From NCBI RefSeq assembly GCF_029407905.1, contig NC_073624.1, positions 118,606,001 to 118,670,000 of the forward strand: a stretch of 64,000 nucleotides of DNA, read 5' to 3'. The notes under the pieces are model-generated. The model had not been told where the DNA came from. It was given only the letters and a program-made list of their open reading frames with translations, and searched no databases. This document shows positions 11,571 to 24,402 of the stretch, in pieces. The position numbers and the translations under genes are program-made. The first letter of the stretch is position 1, and every line of letters begins with the position of its first letter. Origin of the DNA: Bubalus kerabau (lineage: Eukaryota; Chordata; Mammalia; Artiodactyla; Bovidae).

Positions 11571-12103
11571 CAGTTCAGTTCAGTTCAGTCGCTCAGTCGT
11601 GTCTGACTCTTTGCGACCCCATGAACTGCAGCATGCCAGGCCTCCCTGTCCATCACCAACTCCCGGAGTTCACCCAGACTCACGTCCATCGAGTCAGTGA
11701 TGCCATCCAGCCATCTCATCCTCTGTCGTCCCCTTCTCCTCCTGCCCCCAATCCCTCCCAGCATCAGAGTCTTTTCCAATGAGTCAACTCTTCGCATGAG
11801 GTGGCCAAAGTACTGCAGTTTCAGCTTTAGTATCATTCCTTCCAAAGAAATCCCAGGGCTGATCTCCTTCAGAATGGACTGGTTGGATCTCCTTGCAGTC
11901 CAAGGGACTCTCAAGAGTCTTCTCCAACACCACACTTCAAAAGCATCAATTCTTTGGTGCTCAGCCTTCTTCACAGTCCAACTCTCACATCTGTACATGA
12001 CCACAGGAAAAACCATAGCCTTGACTAGACAGACCTTTGTTGGCAAAGTAATGTCTCTGCTTTTGAATATGCTATCTATGTTGGTCATAACTTTTCTTCT
12101 AGA
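11571..12103 (-). mobile_element. BovB 3' part, minus strand
   Basis: Starts with the repeated CAGTT tail and runs to a 5' truncation near 12103, inside the KVMTNIDSIFKSRD-coding block. An open minus frame covers the whole ORF2 C-terminal part (ILKEISPGISLEGM and GRQRMRWLDG blocks), then crosses into flanking DNA. Divergence is low, making it one of the younger BovB copies here. Confidence 0.95.
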
Positions 12104-12804
12104 GTGCTTTTCCAGATAATCCTTCATAATTAAATGTTTTTGGAGTTTGAAATAAGAGAAATCCCTGCCCAGCACACCACCAGTAGAGTATGGCAGATGG
12201 TACCTATACTACAAACACGACCCTTAACAGTCCTATGGTTAAAGTTGTCAACTTTGGTTAAAACTGTGAGGGTGTATAAATCATTGGAATTGGAAGCCAG
12301 AGTTAACACATAAAGGCAGCATCACTTAGGTTGATAACTGAGAATTGCAGAGGCCCTGAGGCCCTTGTGGGCTCTCTATAGACTGTCAGGCAGCAACTTT
12401 CCAGGCAGAAACTTTGTAACAACTAATTCACTGTTCCTGTGCAAGTGAGTAGGACCAAGAAATTCTTTCTCAAATGGGTGTCTCTTTCTTTAACAATGGT
12501 AAGAGAAACAGTATCTACAAACTTTTAGATGTGGTATGGAGCAAAGCAAACAGCAATAGACTAAAAACATTAATTTTTACTTACTCCATTGAAAAATGAT
12601 CTTTGCTTAAAGGATTTAACAGTCAGCAATTCTGATCCAAAATGTGTACATTAAAATTTTCTTTTGGGTAATCATAACCATTCAGAAATTATTGTCTACT
12701 TAGGCTAGGAGATTCTGAGCTGAAAACTAAAAGTACAAAATTGAAGCACAAAATTTTCAGTAGTTAAAGTGTACAATAAGCAATTTATTGCTTAGTAAAC
12801 TATT
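12104..12804. other. Unique sequence, nothing recognised
   Basis: About 700 bases without a recognised gene or repeat. Confidence 0.45.
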
Positions 12805-13720
12805 TCTAGCATGAGAAAATATGTATAATAATATAATTTGTACTTGTGCACCTATTGCCAAGTTTAAGAAATAAAATAGAATCAAAGTTACAATTTATTC
12901 CTCCCAGAACTCATCTCCAATGTTCTTGCTTACAGATAACCTCTACTCTACATTTGGCATTAAACTCTTATGCAAATTTTTATATTTTATTTGTATGAAG
13001 TTGTATCCAAACAGCATGTAATTTATTCTGCATGCATTAAAATTATATTAAAGATATTATACTTTATGATCATCTGGAACTTGCTCTTTCAGTCAATATT
13101 TTTAAATAAATTATCCATATTATTACAAGAGGCTCTTGTTCTTTCATTTTAGTGAGTATTTACTTCAGTGTTGTGTGACTAAAGCAACTTCTTGATTTAT
13201 TCTCCTGAATAAATATTCATATTATTTTCAATTTTTCAAAATTACAAAGAAAGCTATCAGGAACATTCTTGTATATGTCTCCTTAGGCACATGTGTCCAT
13301 TTCTTGGGGAAATGTAATTGCTGAGTATAATACACGTGCATCTTCTACTTCACTAAATAGTGTGAAATTGATCTCCAGAGGGGCTGTGCCAATTTACAAA
13401 TCTCACAGCGGTGAGTGAGAGTTTCCTTTGCCCCACACCTTACCATTAGTTCTTGCTATTTTTTAAATTGTTGCCAATTTAATAGGTGTGAAATTGTAGG
13501 TAATTATTATTTTAATTTACATTTTCCTAATTGCTAATGAGTTTAAGCATTTTTTTGTATATTATTGACTTTGTGGGTCCCTTTTTCTGGAATTTGCCTT
13601 AATATATTGTCAGCTCATCAAAACCTTTTAAAACTTGTTTCATTTATTGAGAATTTTTAACTCTTTTGAGGAGGAAAGGTTTTCAGTGTTTTGTTTGAAA
13701 TACTGCTCTAAAATATGAAT
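12805..13720 (-). mobile_element. Old L1 LINE fragment, minus strand
   Basis: The T-rich strand carries typical reverse-complement L1 ORF2 3' sequence: AACTTGCTCTTTCAGTCAATA, then CCCCACACCTTACC, then GTGTGAAATTGTAGGTAA and AATTTACATTTTCCTAA. The high divergence and lack of any long frame suggest an ancient mammalian L1. The ends are approximate. Confidence 0.75.
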
Positions 13721-13764
13721 GCCTGGTTCTTTCCTTCAGGTATTCTCATTTAGCTATTATGTGG

Positions 13765-13830
13765 TGCAACCTGGGTGTCAGGGTGTTTATAAAATCCCCA
13801 GGTAGTTCTAAGTGCATCAATATGTATTAA
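13765..13830. mobile_element. MER5-like hAT DNA transposon relic
   Basis: The segment with GTCAGGGTGTTTATAAAATC followed by CCCCAGGTAGTTCTAAGTGC resembles the end of the non-autonomous MER5 group. It is short and diverged, so the assignment is tentative. Confidence 0.45.
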
Positions 13831-14484
13831 GCTGATTCTGTACAGCTAATGTCCCAGAATAAATAAATCAATTGCTGTCCTATTTTTTCACCTGAACAGG
13901 TGGTGATTGGGTGGAGGAAGAAGGAAGAGAAATCATTCAAATGGTAATTAAAAGTAAATTACTTTGACTTTATTTCATAAAATATCCTGTCAACTTTGTC
14001 ATATTCTCAACAAAATAAAACAACTTTTAAAAGATTTTGTTAAAAAAATAAATAAAAAAAATTAAAAAAAAGATTTTTTTTTTTCTGCCTACAGTAGAAA
14101 GAATATTTAGGAAAGGAAAGAAAGATAAAGTGGCCAAGCTGTTATTGTGAGAATATTAAATATTAACATTGTGTGACCACATGAGTATAGTTAAATTTGG
14201 TATGAAGTATAATCTTTCAATGAGGAAGATAATTCTGAGAAATAGATTTTTCTTTACATAATCTATCAGCTAGAATGATATGAACTGGAACTATTACTGG
14301 TGACTAGCACTGCTAGGCAGACATGCCCAGTGCCCAAGTCTCCAGAAAAGTTCCTGTTCAATGTATAACACTCAGTGTAGAGTTTGGTGTTTTGTAAGTT
14401 TATCTATTATGTATTTTAAAGAAACTTGTATCTTTGCAGGTGTCAACTTCATATGCCACTCACATAGTTTTAGAGGGAACAGTG
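13831..14484. other. AT-rich stretch with A- and T-runs
   Basis: Contains a simple A-rich/T-rich block at about 14035-14085. Nothing else recognised. Confidence 0.45.
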
Positions 14485-16290
14485 CTCACTATTAAAACAG
14501 AACACAATACTATCAGAAACAGAAATTAAGGAAATGATCCCATTTATAATCACATCAAAATGAATACTTAGGCATAAAACTACCTAAGGAGGTAAAAGAC
14601 CTGTACTCAGAAAACTATAAGACATTAATGAAATAAATTTAAGATGACACAATCAGATGGAAATATATACCATGTTCATAGATTCAGTGCAATCCCCATA
14701 AAAATACCAAGGGAATTTTTCTCAGAACTAAAACAAATAATTTTAAAATTTATGTGAAAACACAAAAGACTCTGAATAGTCAAAACAATTTTGAGAAAGA
14801 AGAACAGAAATGGATGAATGCTCCCTGTTATTAGACCATAATACAAAGCTACAATAATAAAAACAATATGATATTGCACGAAAAACAGACATGGATCAAT
14901 GAAAGAGGATAGGGAACCCAAAAAGAAATCCATGCACTTACAATCAATTAATATACAACTGAGGAAGCAAGAATCTGCAATGGAGTTAGATCATAGTCTT
15001 TTCAATAAATGGTGCTGGAAAATCTGGACTGCTACATGTCAAATAATAAAATTAGAACATTTCTCATACCATAAAAAAAAACTCAAAATGGATTAAAGAT
15101 CTAAATGTAACACTAGGAAACATGAAATTCCTAGAATAAAAACATAGGTGGAACACTCTGACATAAATCATAGCAATATGTTTTTGCATCTGTCTCCTAC
15201 AGCAAAAGAAATAAAAACAAAAATAAAGAAATAGGAACTAATTAAAGTTAAAAGTTTTTTTTAGCAAAGGAGACCATCAACAGAGCAAAATGACAACTTG
15301 CTCAATGGGACAAAATTTTTGTAAATAATATGACCCATAGAAGTTAATATCCAAAATATAGAAACATCTCATCCAATTCAACATAGTAATAACAAATCAC
15401 AAGATTAAAAAACAGAGAAGATCTGAATAGTCATTTTTCTAAAGAAGACACACAGATGACAATAAAGCACATGAAAAGATGCTCTACATCATTAATCATG
15501 AGAGAAATGTAAATTAAAATTACAATAAGAAACCATCTCATACATGCTAGAATGAATATCAGCAAAAATTTCACATATAACACATTTTGGTAAAGGTGTG
15601 GAGAAAAGGGAATTTTTGTACACTGTGGTGGGGAGTGATGTGAATTGGTGCAGTCAATCCAAAAAACAATATGGAGGTTTTTCAAAAAGATAAAAATACA
15701 GCTACCATATGACCCAGAAATTTCACATCTGAGTGTTCAGCCAATAAAAATAAAAACACTTATTTGAAAAGATACATACACCCCAATGTTCACAGGAGCA
15801 TTATTTATAATAACCAAGACATGGAGGAAACCTAAGTGTCCATCCACAGATGAAAGGATAAAGAAGGTGTGGTATCTATAAAAATTTGCCATTGCAGCAA
15901 CATGGATGGACTTGGAGGGTATTATGTTAAGTGAAATAAGTTTGACAGAGAAAGACAAATACTATATGATGTCATTTATACGTGAAATCTAAAAAAATTA
16001 AACAAATTAATGAATACAACTGCAAAGACATCCAAACCCATAGAGAATAAATTAGTGGTTACCAGTGTGGAAGGAAAGGGACGCGGGGAGGGGCAACATG
16101 GTTTAGGAGATTAAGAGGTGCAAGCTACTATGTATAAAATAAAAAAAGCTACAAGTATATATAGTACAACACAGGGAATATAGCCATGTTTTACAATAAC
16201 TGTAAATGGAATATAGCCTTTAATAATTATGAATCATTATGTTGTACATCTGAAATTTATATACTGTTACACATTAACTATAACTCAAAA
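14485..16290 (+). mobile_element. L1 LINE, 5'-truncated, plus strand
   Basis: The A-rich strand reads as L1 sense sequence: the ORF2 3' region with AAGCACATGAAAAGATGCTC at about 15463, a degenerate CysHis region near 15590, CTACCATATGACCCAG, and then a 3' UTR with the AATATAGCC and TACATCTGAAATTTATATAC segments. Many stops and frameshifts indicate an old insertion. It is 5' truncated near 14485. Confidence 0.85.
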
Positions 16291-16764
16291 AACCCTGTAT
16301 AAATAGCCATAATTGCCCAAACAGGTAATGCTATTCTGGTAAAGGGGAAGAAGCTGGCAGGTGAAAGCTTTGCCACTCCCCCTTATTGATTCTCAGAGCT
16401 GAGTTTAACTTCTTGCTTTAATTTGCTCATTTCTTTTTCTGTCTGTTATTTTAGAAATTGTAAATACACTTCACTTTCTTATCTCACAGTATTAAGTGCC
16501 TCATGAGAATTTAAAAAATTAAAATTTTTGTCTGTGTGGTTTTATATCATTCATTGTTGAATACTTTAAAGTAGTACATATAAAACAGTATATTATTTTT
16601 CAATATAAGGCTAATTGCAAGCCTACAGAAAAATTGAAAGAACAATACCAAGAATTCCCTTCCATTTGTCATCATGTTTTCCTAAATATTAATAATTTAC
16701 ATGCTCATAGCACAATTATTAAGAACAATTAACATTGCAACATTGTTATGATATTATTAAATAA
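16291..16764. other. AT-rich stretch with a possible old L1 relic
   Basis: No gene recognised. From about 16590 the segment GAAAGAACAATACCAAGAAT resembles an L1 3' region, but the match is weak. A BovB begins immediately after it. Confidence 0.4.
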
Positions 16765-17811
16765 CATGGATCACGATAAACTGTGGAAGAGATGGGAATA
16801 ACAGACTACCTGACCTTCCTCTTGAGAAATCTGTATGCAGGTCAGGAAGCAACAATTAGAATTGGACATGGAACAACAAACTGGTTCCAAATAGGAAAAG
16901 GAGTATGTGAAGGCTGTATATTGTCACCCTACTTATTTAACTTATATGCAGAGTACATCATGAGAAATGCTGGGCTGGAGGAAGCATAAGCTGAAATCAA
17001 GATTGCTGGGAGAAATATTAATAACCTCAGATATTCAGATGACACCACCCTTATGGCAGAAAAGTGAAGAAACTAAAGAACCTCTTGATGAAAGTGAAAG
17101 AGGAGACTGAAAAAGTTGGCTTAAAGCTCAACATTCAGAAAACTAAGATCATGGCATCCGGTCCCATCACTTCATGGGAAATAGATGGGGAAAGAGTGGA
17201 AACAGTGGTTAACTTTATTTTTGGGGCCTCCAAAATCACTGCAGATGGTGACTGCAGCCATGAAATTAAAAGACGCTTACTCCTTGGAAGGAAAGTTATG
17301 ACCAACCTAGATAGCATATTGAAAAGCAGAGACATTACTTTGCCAACAAAGGTCCGTCTAGTCAAGGCTATGGTTTTTCCAGTGGTCATGTATGGATGTG
17401 AGAGTTGGACTGTGAAGAAAGCTGAGTACTGAAGAATTGATGCTTTTGAACTGCGGTTTTGGAGAAGACTCCTGAGAGTCCCTTGGACTGCAAGGAGATT
17501 CAACCAGTCCATCCTAAAGGAGATCAGTCCTGGGTTTTCATTGGAAGGACTGATGTTGAAGCTGAAACTCCAATACTTTGGCCACCTGATGCGAAGAGTT
17601 CCCTCATTGGAAAAGACTCTGATGCTGGGAGGGATTGTGGGCAGGAGGAGAAGGGGACGACAGAGGATGAGATGGCTGGATGGCATCACCGACTCAATGG
17701 ACGTGAGTCTGAGTGAACTCCGGGAGTTGGTGATGGACAGGGAGGCCTGGCATGCTGCGATTCATGGGGTCACAAAGAATCAAACATGACTGAATGAATA
17801 AACAACAACAA
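16765..17811 (+). mobile_element. BovB 3' half, plus strand
   Basis: A plus-strand BovB from within the reverse transcriptase domain to a 3' tail ending in AACAACAACA. It has small deletions, for example one near 16786 that removes the block between 'CTGTGGAA' and 'GAGATGGG'. The motif C region near 17033 reads YSDD in place of YADD. In-frame stops near 16987 and 17064 break it into readable pieces: 16783-16989, 17064-17432 and 17541-17789. Confidence 0.95.
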
Positions 17812-18955
17812 TTCCACCCATAATCAATGCACTAGTCCACATCAATGTCACTCAACATAGAACAAAGGAATGTAAGCAAATGATTAAAATATTTGTGTCT
17901 CAATTATTGTGGAAATATGAATCAGGCTAAAATTAACATTTCTTATGCAGGAAAATTTCTTGCACCAACTACATGAAACTATTGGTCTTGAAGCAAAACT
18001 TGTAAACCAATCATGTAAACTGTGAGGGAAACCACCGGAATGTTTTTGTAACTTAAAAGGAAAACTTGACTGAAAATGGTATAATGAAAAGTACAATCAA
18101 ACAAACAAGCAGATTGCTTAAAGCTAAAATTCATTTCTATTTCAGAATTGTATTGGTAGTTGATGCTCATATAATTGAAGACATTTAGTGATATTCTGTA
18201 TTGTAGTTAAAAGTGAATATATTTTAAGTCAAAACCCCAATAGACAAATTAACAAAAAATACTTGCAAATGATATATTTTGCTATACACTTAAATGAATC
18301 CTTAATTATTTTAGAAACAGAAATAAAGTTGTTTCCTTCTTTTCATTTTCTTGTTCTCTTATCTGTCTACTCCTTTTCTTCTTAGCCATTAAATTATATA
18401 AATGAATAATTTTGTAATTTTACTGCCCTTTTAAAACTATATATTAACGCTCATTTTATCTTTGTAATCAGTGCCAAATTTTTTCCAAATAGGTAAAAAA
18501 TTGTATGATTCTATTGATTTTCCATACAATTAACATAAAATGATACTCTATCTTTGAAGAAAAATAACATCAAGCATTGTTGCAATACAAATAATATGTA
18601 TTTGTAACTTTACTTGAAGGATAATCATAAGTTGTAAAAATATCTTCTTGTTATTAAAATCCTTTTAGCAGCTGCAAAGTTATCGTTCATAATTTTGCTT
18701 ACCCTTCATAGGCTGTAACATTAGCATGAACTGGTATAATACAAAACACTTTTGGAAAACATATTTACAAAAGTGAATAAATGTATGACTATTTTAGTGA
18801 TGAAAAATAACAAATTCAAAGTACACTAGATAAGTCTGATATAAAAATAAAACACATTCAGATAAAAATAATTTTATTTGATTTCAAGTAGACCATGGAT
18901 ATTTTGATCATATAACAGTGGCATAGCATTACATATAAAAGTAATTTGTAATATT
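17812..18955. other. 1.1 kb AT-rich unique sequence
   Basis: No gene or repeat family recognised. Confidence 0.45.
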
Positions 18956-20299
18956 AGGATTTTAGTGTTTTTTCACCTTTATTGAGATAAAATTGATAAG
19001 TAAAATTGAAAAATATTAAAATGTACTATGTAATGGTTTAATATATTTATACATTGTCCAAGTATTTCTCCTATTGAGTTAATACATCTATCACTTCACA
19101 TATTTAATACTCCTTCCTGTTTTGGTGAAAATACTTTAGTTCTATTTTCCTTAAAGATTTTCAGTTATGTAGTTCAGTGTTACGAACTATGGTAAACATG
19201 TGATACATTAGCCTCCGGTCTTAGTCAACTGTGACTGAAAGTTTCTATCTTACTATCAGCCTCTCCCTATTTTCCCCATCCCAGCACCTGGCAACCACTT
19301 TTTGCTCTCTGTTTCTGTAAGCAGAACTCTTTTTTTTTTTTTTTTTAAGGATTCTAAATAAAAGTGATATCACATAGCATTTGTCTTTCCCTGTCTTTTA
19401 TATCACTTGGCATGATATTATCGAGTTTCGTCTTGTCATTGCAAATGAAAGTGTTTCCTCCTTTCTAAAGGCTATATAATATACCATTGTATATATGTAT
19501 ATCGTGTTTTCTTTATTTATTCCTCAACAGGCACTTAGGTTGTTTCTATACTTTGGATATTGGGAATGACATTGCGATGATCATGAAAGAAAAGACATCT
19601 CTTCTAGATATTGATTTCACTTTCTTTGGATACACATACCAGTGGTGGCATTTTAGATCATGCGTTAAATGTATTTTTAATTTCTTGTGGAACCTCCATT
19701 CTGTTATTCATCATGCCTATACTAATTGACATTCCCACCAACAGTGCACAAGAGTTCCCTTTTATAAGCCACCTTGTTAGCATTTTTTTACTCTTTTATC
19801 GTTTTGATAATAGATATCCCAAACAGTGTGAGAGGATACCTCTGTGGTTTCTGTTTGCATTCCCTTGATGATTAGTGATGTTAAACAACTATGTATTATG
19901 TATGTACCTGTGTACTATTTGAATATCTTCTCTAGAAAAATGTCTCTTAAGGTTCTTTGTCCGCTTTCTGATTGGGTTATTTTTTATTTTTCTTGAGTTA
20001 TATGAATTCCTTATATATTTTGAATATTAACTTCTTATTGAACGTGTGGTTTGAAAATATTTTCTCCCATTTCAAACATAGCTTTCCTTTCCATTTTATT
20101 GAGGATTTTGCATCTATGTTCATCAGGGCTATTGGCTTATAATTTTCTTTTCTTTTGATATTTTTGTTTGGCTTTTGTATTGGGGTGATGTTGGCCTGGT
20201 AAAATAAGTTAGGAAGTTTTCTTCCTCTTCAACTTTTGTGATGAGTTTGATAAGGGCGGGCATTTATTTTTCTTTACATGTTTGGTAGAAAATCACCAG

Positions 20300-20515
20300 T
20301 AAAACTGGCTTCCCTATGGGCTCAGTTGGTAAAGAATTTGCCTGCAATGCAGGAAACACAATTCCGATCCTTGGGTTGGGAAGATTCCCTGAAGAAGGGC
20401 ATGGCAACCTACTCCAGTATTTTTGCCTGGAGAATCCTGTGGACTGAGAAGCCTGGCAAGCTTCTTTGTCCATGGAGTCACTGAGTCGGACACGACTAAA
20501 GCAACTGAGCATGTA
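20300..20515 (+). mobile_element. Bov-tA SINE nested in L1
   Basis: tRNA-like head (GGCTTCCCTATGGGCTCAG) and BovA body ending GTCGGACACGACTAAAGC. L1 sequence resumes on the right, and the flanks CACCAGTAA and CATCAGTAA look like a decayed target-site duplication. Confidence 0.92.
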
Positions 20516-20703
20516 TGCATCAGTAAGCCTATCTAGTTTGAGACTTCTCTTTGTTATGAGGTTTTTGATTGCTGATTCAAATCTTCTTGCTATTAATTAA
20601 TCTATGCAGATATTCTATTTTTTCATGATTCAGTTTCCTATGCTATATGTTTCTAAGAATATATACATTGCTTCTGGGCTTTCCAATTTGTTACCATATA
20701 ATT

Positions 20704-20980
20704 AGGAGAAGGCAATGGCACCCCACTCCAGTACTCTTGCCTGGAAAATCCCATGGATGGAGGAGCCTGGTGGGCTGCAGTCCATGGGGTTGCTAGAGTC
20801 GGACATGACTGAACGCCTTCCCTTTCACTTTTCACTTTCATGCATTGGAGAAGGAAATGGCAACCTACTCCAGTGTTCTTGCCTGGAGAATCCCAGGGAC
20901 AGGGGAGCGTGGTGGGCTGCCATCTATGGGGTCGCACAGAGTCGGACACGACTGAAGCGACGCAGCAGCAGCAGCAGCAG
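20704..20980 (+). mobile_element. BovA2 SINE nested in L1
   Basis: Two BovA units around the CTTTCACTTTTCACTTTCAT linker, ending in a run of AGC triplets (about 20963-20980). The target-site duplication CATATAATT at 20695-20703 and 20981-20989 defines both ends exactly. Confidence 0.96.
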
Positions 20981-21000
20981 CATATAATTGTTCATTGTAG

Positions 21001-21212
21001 CTTCCCAGGTGGCTCAGTTGTAAAGAATTCACCTCCTAATGCAGGAGACACAGGAGATGTGAGTTGGATCCCTGGGTCAGACAGATCCCCTAGAACAGGA
21101 AATAGCAACACACTCCTGTATTCTTGCCTGGAAAATTCTATGAACAGAGCAGCCTGGCAGGCTACAGTCCATGGGATCGCAGAGTCAGACAAGACTGAGC
21201 ATATACACACAC
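21001..21212 (+). mobile_element. Bov-tA SINE nested in L1, next to BovA2
   Basis: Head from CTTCCCAGGTGGCTCAG and a BovA body ending in a short ACACAC tail. The target-site duplication AATTGTTCATTGTAG (20986-21000) and AATTGTTCATTATAG (21213-21227) differs at one base. Its left copy overlaps the right duplication of the preceding BovA2, so the two SINEs inserted about ten bases apart in the same L1. Confidence 0.96.
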
Positions 21213-21250
21213 AATTGTTCATTATAGTCTTTTATGATCTTTGCTTGATT

Positions 21251-24103
21251 TTTAGCATTAGATAAAACCACCACCTCTCCCAGTATTGACAGAGAGGTCT
21301 CTTGTAGGAAATGATCCTCTTCAAGCAGCTCCAAATTGTAAATAAAAACTGACAATTTCATACACAAAGTGCAGATGTCAAGGCCAACCCATTTACAAAA
21401 TACTAATAAAGTTTTGTTTGTTTCTAAATTTAAATATAAACATGAATTACAACATTTTTTTGGACAGATGAGACTCTGATATTCCCCACTGGGTGTGAAC
21501 CCCTTTAAAGACTGCTGTTTAATTTGGAGGAAGGACAAGTTAAATCCAAACAAAAGTAGAATTAAGTTAAAACAAAAATTCTGAGTTGGGAGATCTCAGG
21601 ATGAGGAAATGTTGTCAACTGTTTGGGATGTTTAGACAGAAAAGGAAAGTTTTAGTGACAGTCATTTTCAGTTTGCTCTGCGAAGCAGAGCAGACAGAAC
21701 GCTGCTTGATAACCTGCCAGAAGCTGAGAAGAGCAAAGAGCAATTTCACACCTCTCTCTGATAAGGCAGTAGGTTAATTAAAGGTAATCAATCTAGCAGC
21801 AAATTAAAAAAAAAATTTGCAAAGACTGTTTTAACACAAGAGGTTTTCAGTAATGAGTAGATCTTTTCAACTGAAGAAAAGCCTGGAAGCAGAGTCATCT
21901 GCGCGCTGGGTCTTATGAAGTGGGCGGAATGACTGATGAACCTGCTGTCATCTTGAGTATGATATCTCAGTTTCTTGTTCTGTTTTGTATGGTTTCGGCC
22001 TTAGTGTCTTATCTCTAGATTGACGGCCTCCTACGATGTAATTATCCCTTAGTGTCTATTTCTTTTGTGTACATAGACTCAAAGTTTATGAATAAGCTCA
22101 GCATTGGAAATACTGACATGATTTTTTATTTTACCCAGGTAATTTCCCTGGCCAATAAATCCTATAAAATGGTTATGAGGTTGAATCAGAACTGCCTGAA
22201 TTTTAATAATAATAGCATGGAATGTTATATTTATATAGTATCTTTCATTTCTGAATCTCAAATGATTTAAATATGCCTCATTAATCACCCAAGCATTCTT
22301 GGAGGTATGTAGATGGGTGTTTTTAGCATTATTATCAACAATTAAGCAATACCAAAGAGATTAATCTTATCTTTTACAACATAAAGAAAGTGTAATATTT
22401 TACCTCCAAAAGGCTCATAATGAATAAAGAGAAAGACATTTAAATATAAATATGCCTCTAAACACGGTGTCAAATATCAGTGGGATAATTGTACAAAATG
22501 AATTTGAGATTTATAGCAAAGAAACTACTCTCTTTAGAATATATTAGATTTTTGTGAAAACAGCGTCAATACTTTTAGGCCTCTAGGATATGATTAGAGA
22601 CATTAGAACAGTAATTTAATTTATTATTGATTCAGGTACAGTCTCTATCTTCTAATGGCTTTCTATATAAAAAGTTTGTAAGAATTAAGTTTTTATTAAA
22701 AACAAAAAAATAAAATGGAAAGATGTCATTAGCTGAATAATTCTTTTTAAGGATAAGCATACTTAGTCATTTATCTGTTGTGTCTAACTGCATTAAGTAT
22801 TATGAATATATTCAGAAGATTTTTATCGATTTGGAATTCTTAAAAATGGAGCCACACTTATACTATAAGAGCACAGGAGAAAAACTTAATTTTCTGAAAT
22901 ATCCTAAATTATTATTAGGGAGAATTTTTCATACAGGAAAAATCTTCATTAGCAACACACTGCCACTAGTAAAACTGGTAAGGAAATCTGCTTTTGCAAT
23001 AAAGTTAAAAATAACTAGAAATTTCTCAGGACATTAAGTAAATACATGTGTTTGGTTTTGATCTGAAGATTATCATTCTTAAATTCAAATGTTATCTATT
23101 TGGCTACCATAGCTCTCCTTTTGGTGCTTTGTAAAAATGTAGTTAAATATACTTTTAAAATGTTATAACATAGTAGGGAAAATTTCAATTTCATTACAGA
23201 AGTTTTAAAAAACTGGTTGACTTAAATACACAGTGAACCTAAGTATCTCAGTATATTTATCTAACCACTCCTGTGATCTGAATATGATTCATCTATAATG
23301 TTTAGGGAAATGAATTATTGATAAATAGTATTTTGTAAGCTTAATTTTAAAATGTTAAAATTAAAAAAGTAACTTTTGGACTGTAGTTAAAAATCTTTAA
23401 AACACTGACATGCAGTATTAAATGTACTTGAGAAGTATAAAAGTAAAAACACAAATGTGTGGCATAATATCTATCATATATTTCAGTCCTTTGTTACTCA
23501 AGTGTTCCAAAAAAGCAAGTAAGCTATATTAAATATGACTGTATGACACAATTTTTCACTACAACATATAGTGGAATTTTCTCTGCAATTTCTATTTCAC
23601 AAACGTTTAGCTTATAAAATATATTCTATATAAAATTGGACTTGCCAGTTTACAACATAGATATTTACTGAGAATTTGTCCATAGCCATTGCTTTTTGTG
23701 AAACAATCTTTCATTTGTGTATGTATGAGTGTGTGTGCATATCAACATAAATTTTGCATGAAGAAAGCAAGAATCACATTTTAAGACAGAGAATACTAAA
23801 TGGAATCATCTATAGAAATACATTTGTATTTTTACTGGGAATAGGAAGTCACTCATGCTTTTTCCTTTCCCTCCTACAAAGTAGACTATCTGTTGTTCAT
23901 GTCAAGTTGACAGACACATTAAGAACAATTTTGGAGTTTTGAAGGTGGTTGAGGACATACATTTATGCTTTGCATTACACAACACCTTTCAACCTGTAAC
24001 TAATTTTTTTCTCTTACATCCTACTTAATATGATAATAATAATAACATTAAGCACATTTCCCTAATACGTGCATGTTTTTTATTTATCAATGTTATTAAA
24101 CAG
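21251..24103. other. 2.85 kb without recognised ruminant repeats
   Basis: AT-rich DNA. No gene recognised, although the frames at 21185-21553 (minus, 122 codons) and 21586-21777 (plus, 63 codons) are open. Neither has recognisable domain features, and codon use looks random. The part at 22200-22380 resembles a very old LINE or SINE tail but cannot be named. Confidence 0.4.
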
Positions 24104-24313
24104 AAAGTAAAGTTGCTCAGTCATGCCCAACTCTTTGCGACCCCATGGATAGTAGCCTGCACCAAGCTCCTCCGTCCATGGATTTTCAAGGCAAGAGTAC
24201 TGGAGTGGGTTGCCATTTCCTTTTCCAGGGAATCTTCCTAACCCAGGGATTGAACCCAGGTCTCTCACATTGTAGACAGACACTTTACCATCTGAGCCAC
24301 CAGGAAAGTCCTC
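24104..24313 (-). mobile_element. Bov-tA SINE, minus strand
   Basis: In reverse it shows the BovA body first (TTGCTCAGTCATGCCCAACTC) and then the tRNA-like head, with the B-box complement GGGATTGAACCC near 24245 and the terminal CTGAGCCACCAGGAAAGTCC. Confidence 0.94.
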
Positions 24314-24383
24314 ATAAACAAAAGTAGATCTAAACTGATGTGACTAAATAAAGAATAAAGAATAATACAAGTTCTAGTATTTT

Positions 24384-24402
24384 TGTGTGTGTGTGTGTGT
24401 GT
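24384..24402 (+). repeat. (GT)n microsatellite, short
   Basis: About nine TG units, uninterrupted. Confidence 0.9.

Larger units (their letters stand above)
18956..21250 (-). mobile_element. Old L1 LINE, minus strand, carrying three SINEs
   Basis: The L1 3' UTR in reverse begins near 18960 (CCTTTATTGAGATAAAATTG). The ORF2 3' region follows (ATACCATTGTATATATGTATA near 19482, CATTCCCACCAACAGTGCAC near 19730), then ORF2 sequence (GGATTTTGCATCTATGTTCATC near 20103; TTTCCAATTTGTTACCATA near 20680; AGTCTTTTATGATCTTTGC near 21226). Near 20075 the sequence jumps between distant parts of ORF2, so an internal deletion is likely. Three SINEs interrupt it. Confidence 0.8.

Noticed and set aside
20840..21265. 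141-codon frame with a Gln run as a polyglutamine protein
   Set aside because: The Gln codons are the AGC/CAG tail of a BovA2 SINE, and the rest reads through two SINEs.
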